64,000 nucleotides of DNA from Clostridium algidicarnis DSM 15099 (GTDB taxonomy: Bacteria; Bacillota; Clostridia; Clostridiales; Clostridiaceae): positions 1-64,000 of the forward strand of contig NZ_PTIS01000011.1 of the NCBI RefSeq assembly GCF_002934235.1. Direction: 5' to 3'. The notes below the pieces were generated by a model that saw only the letters and a program-made list of their open reading frames with translations, did not search any database and was not told the DNA's origin. The position numbers and the translations under genes are program-made. Position 1 is the stretch's first letter, and every line of letters begins with the position of its first letter. Positions 63,136-64,000 of the stretch are shown piece by piece.

Positions 63136-63948
63136 TTGAAAATTTTAATATCCGGTAGCAATGGAAATATAGGTAGCTACTTAACTACTTCATTAAGTGA
63201 TGAACATCAAATCTATTCTTTTTCTAAATCTGATTTTGATGTAACAAACAAAAGCCAGATCTGTGATGTCATATGCAAAACAACCCCCGATATAATACTT
63301 CACACAGCCGCTATAACAGATGTGGATTATTGTGAATCAAATGAATCCTTAGCATACTCAACCAACACCTTAGGTACTTTAAATATAGCTTCTATGTGTT
63401 ATAAATTTAATATTCCTATAGTTTATATATCTACTAGTTATGTTTATGGAGATTATAAGTCTTCACCCTACGTTGAAACTGATATTTGTGATCCAATAAA
63501 TATCTATGCTAAAACTAAACTTGAGGGTGAAAATTTAATAAGAACTCTTTTAAATAACTTTTTTATTATTAGAACTTCCTGGATTATCGACGCTAACAAA
63601 TGCTCTATACTAAAGATGTTAGATAATCCATCACCTATTGTACTTTGTTCCCTTGAAAAAACTAATGTAACATCAATCAAGGACTTATCATATTTTATTA
63701 ATACAATTATTAAAACAGATAATTATGGTATATATAATCTTTCTAGTGAAGATTATTCTTCAAAGTATGATATAGTAACCCATCTATTAAAAAATAAAAG
63801 GTTTGATAAAAATATACTTAAGTTGCCTGAAAAATTATTAGTAAATACTGCCAAAAGACCAAGCTTTTCAGCCATAAACTCTACCAAGGCAAAAGATACC
63901 TTTTCTATACCTTTAAGAAGGTTAGATGATATTATACTTGAATTGTAA
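63136..63948 (+). CDS. RmlD-like NAD(P)-dependent sugar nucleotide reductase
   Basis: An extended short-chain dehydrogenase resembling dTDP-4-dehydrorhamnose reductase. Rossmann motif GSNGNIGSYL at the N terminus, ITDVDYCESN, catalytic YISTSYVYG (Ser/Thr) and YAKTK (Tyr, Lys), then IRTSWI. 270 aa, slightly shorter than RmlD, with a divergent C-terminal substrate half. TTG start after GAGGTG. No rmlABC genes are in view, so the substrate is uncertain. Confidence 0.82.
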   Translation: MKILISGSNGNIGSYLTTSLSDEHQIYSFSKSDFDVTNKSQICDVICKTTPDIILHTAAITDVDYCESNESLAYSTNTLGTLNIASMCYKFNIPIVYISTSYVYGDYKSSPYVETDICDPINIYAKTKLEGENLIRTLLNNFFIIRTSWIIDANKCSILKMLDNPSPIVLCSLEKTNVTSIKDLSYFINTIIKTDNYGIYNLSSEDYSSKYDIVTHLLKNKRFDKNILKLPEKLLVNTAKRPSFSAINSTKAKDTFSIPLRRLDDIILEL

Positions 63949-64000
63949 AGTATCTTTATGCTATTTAAATTACAATTACTTGATGTTAAGTTCTAAAAAT

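Overview
The window is a low-GC (roughly 30% G+C), gene-dense chromosomal segment that reads as a spore-forming, anaerobic Clostridium of the sensu stricto type. The evidence is the SpoIVFB-like protease, a Spo0E-like peptide, a conserved clostridial gene order (rplU-prp-rpmA-obgE-yhbY-nadD-yqeK; min and mre clusters), a three-component anaerobic peroxide reduction system, and frequent TTG starts behind strong Shine-Dalgarno sequences. I cannot name the species. No CRISPR array, complete insertion sequence or prophage is visible.

Region 1 (1-14.5 kb): comEA and dacF are divergent. A long minus-strand block follows, covering RNA and ribosome biology (rluD-type pseudouridine synthase, LCP ligase, YqeK, NadD, YhbY, ObgE, L27, Prp, L21, RNase G), two paired radical-SAM-type genes, SpoIVFB and an M23 peptidase. 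L21-Prp-L27 are driven by a good promoter plus an L21 leader, and L27 carries the N-terminal extension that Prp removes. Region 2 (14.5-26 kb): mgsA, then the cell-shape and division block rodA, minE-minD-minC, PBP2, mreD-mreC-mreB, followed by radC, maf, a DUF4321 protein and a SPOR protein.

Region 3 (26-37.3 kb): a GNAT acetyltransferase, leucyl aminopeptidase, a FetAB-type exporter, membrane proteins, a rhodanese, the AhpC/glutaredoxin/flavoprotein peroxide module, MsrB, 6S RNA (missing from a protein-only view), a DUF1836 regulator, hemolysin III and tRNA-Leu(GAG). Region 4 (37.3-47.5 kb): a TrpXYZ-type ABC transporter. Its leader contains an intrinsic terminator and clusters of NAG triplets, and the gene next to it encodes a HutP-family RNA-binding regulator. 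I regard this as the best candidate for an undescribed regulatory system. It is followed by a lytic transglycosylase, coaE, polA, aroC, glutaminase and tRNA-Leu(CAA).

Region 5 (47.5-54 kb): a GlcT-type antiterminator, its RAT/terminator switch, a truncated EIIC paralogue and a complete EIICB sugar permease; also a kinase-like protein, a holin-like protein with an attenuator-like leader, and a lipoprotein. Region 6 (54-64 kb): two copies of a 150-bp highly structured repeat in inverted orientation bracket 8.4 kb. Between or beside them lie a PHP phosphoesterase, M18 aminopeptidase, 5-formyl-THF cyclo-ligase, HPr kinase, a DUF896 protein, a 50-residue Spo0E-like protein, two acidic small proteins and HelD. 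An RmlD-like reductase closes the window.

Where upstream ORF extensions overlap a Shine-Dalgarno sequence, I moved starts downstream to the codon with proper spacing. Motif residue numbers are estimates.
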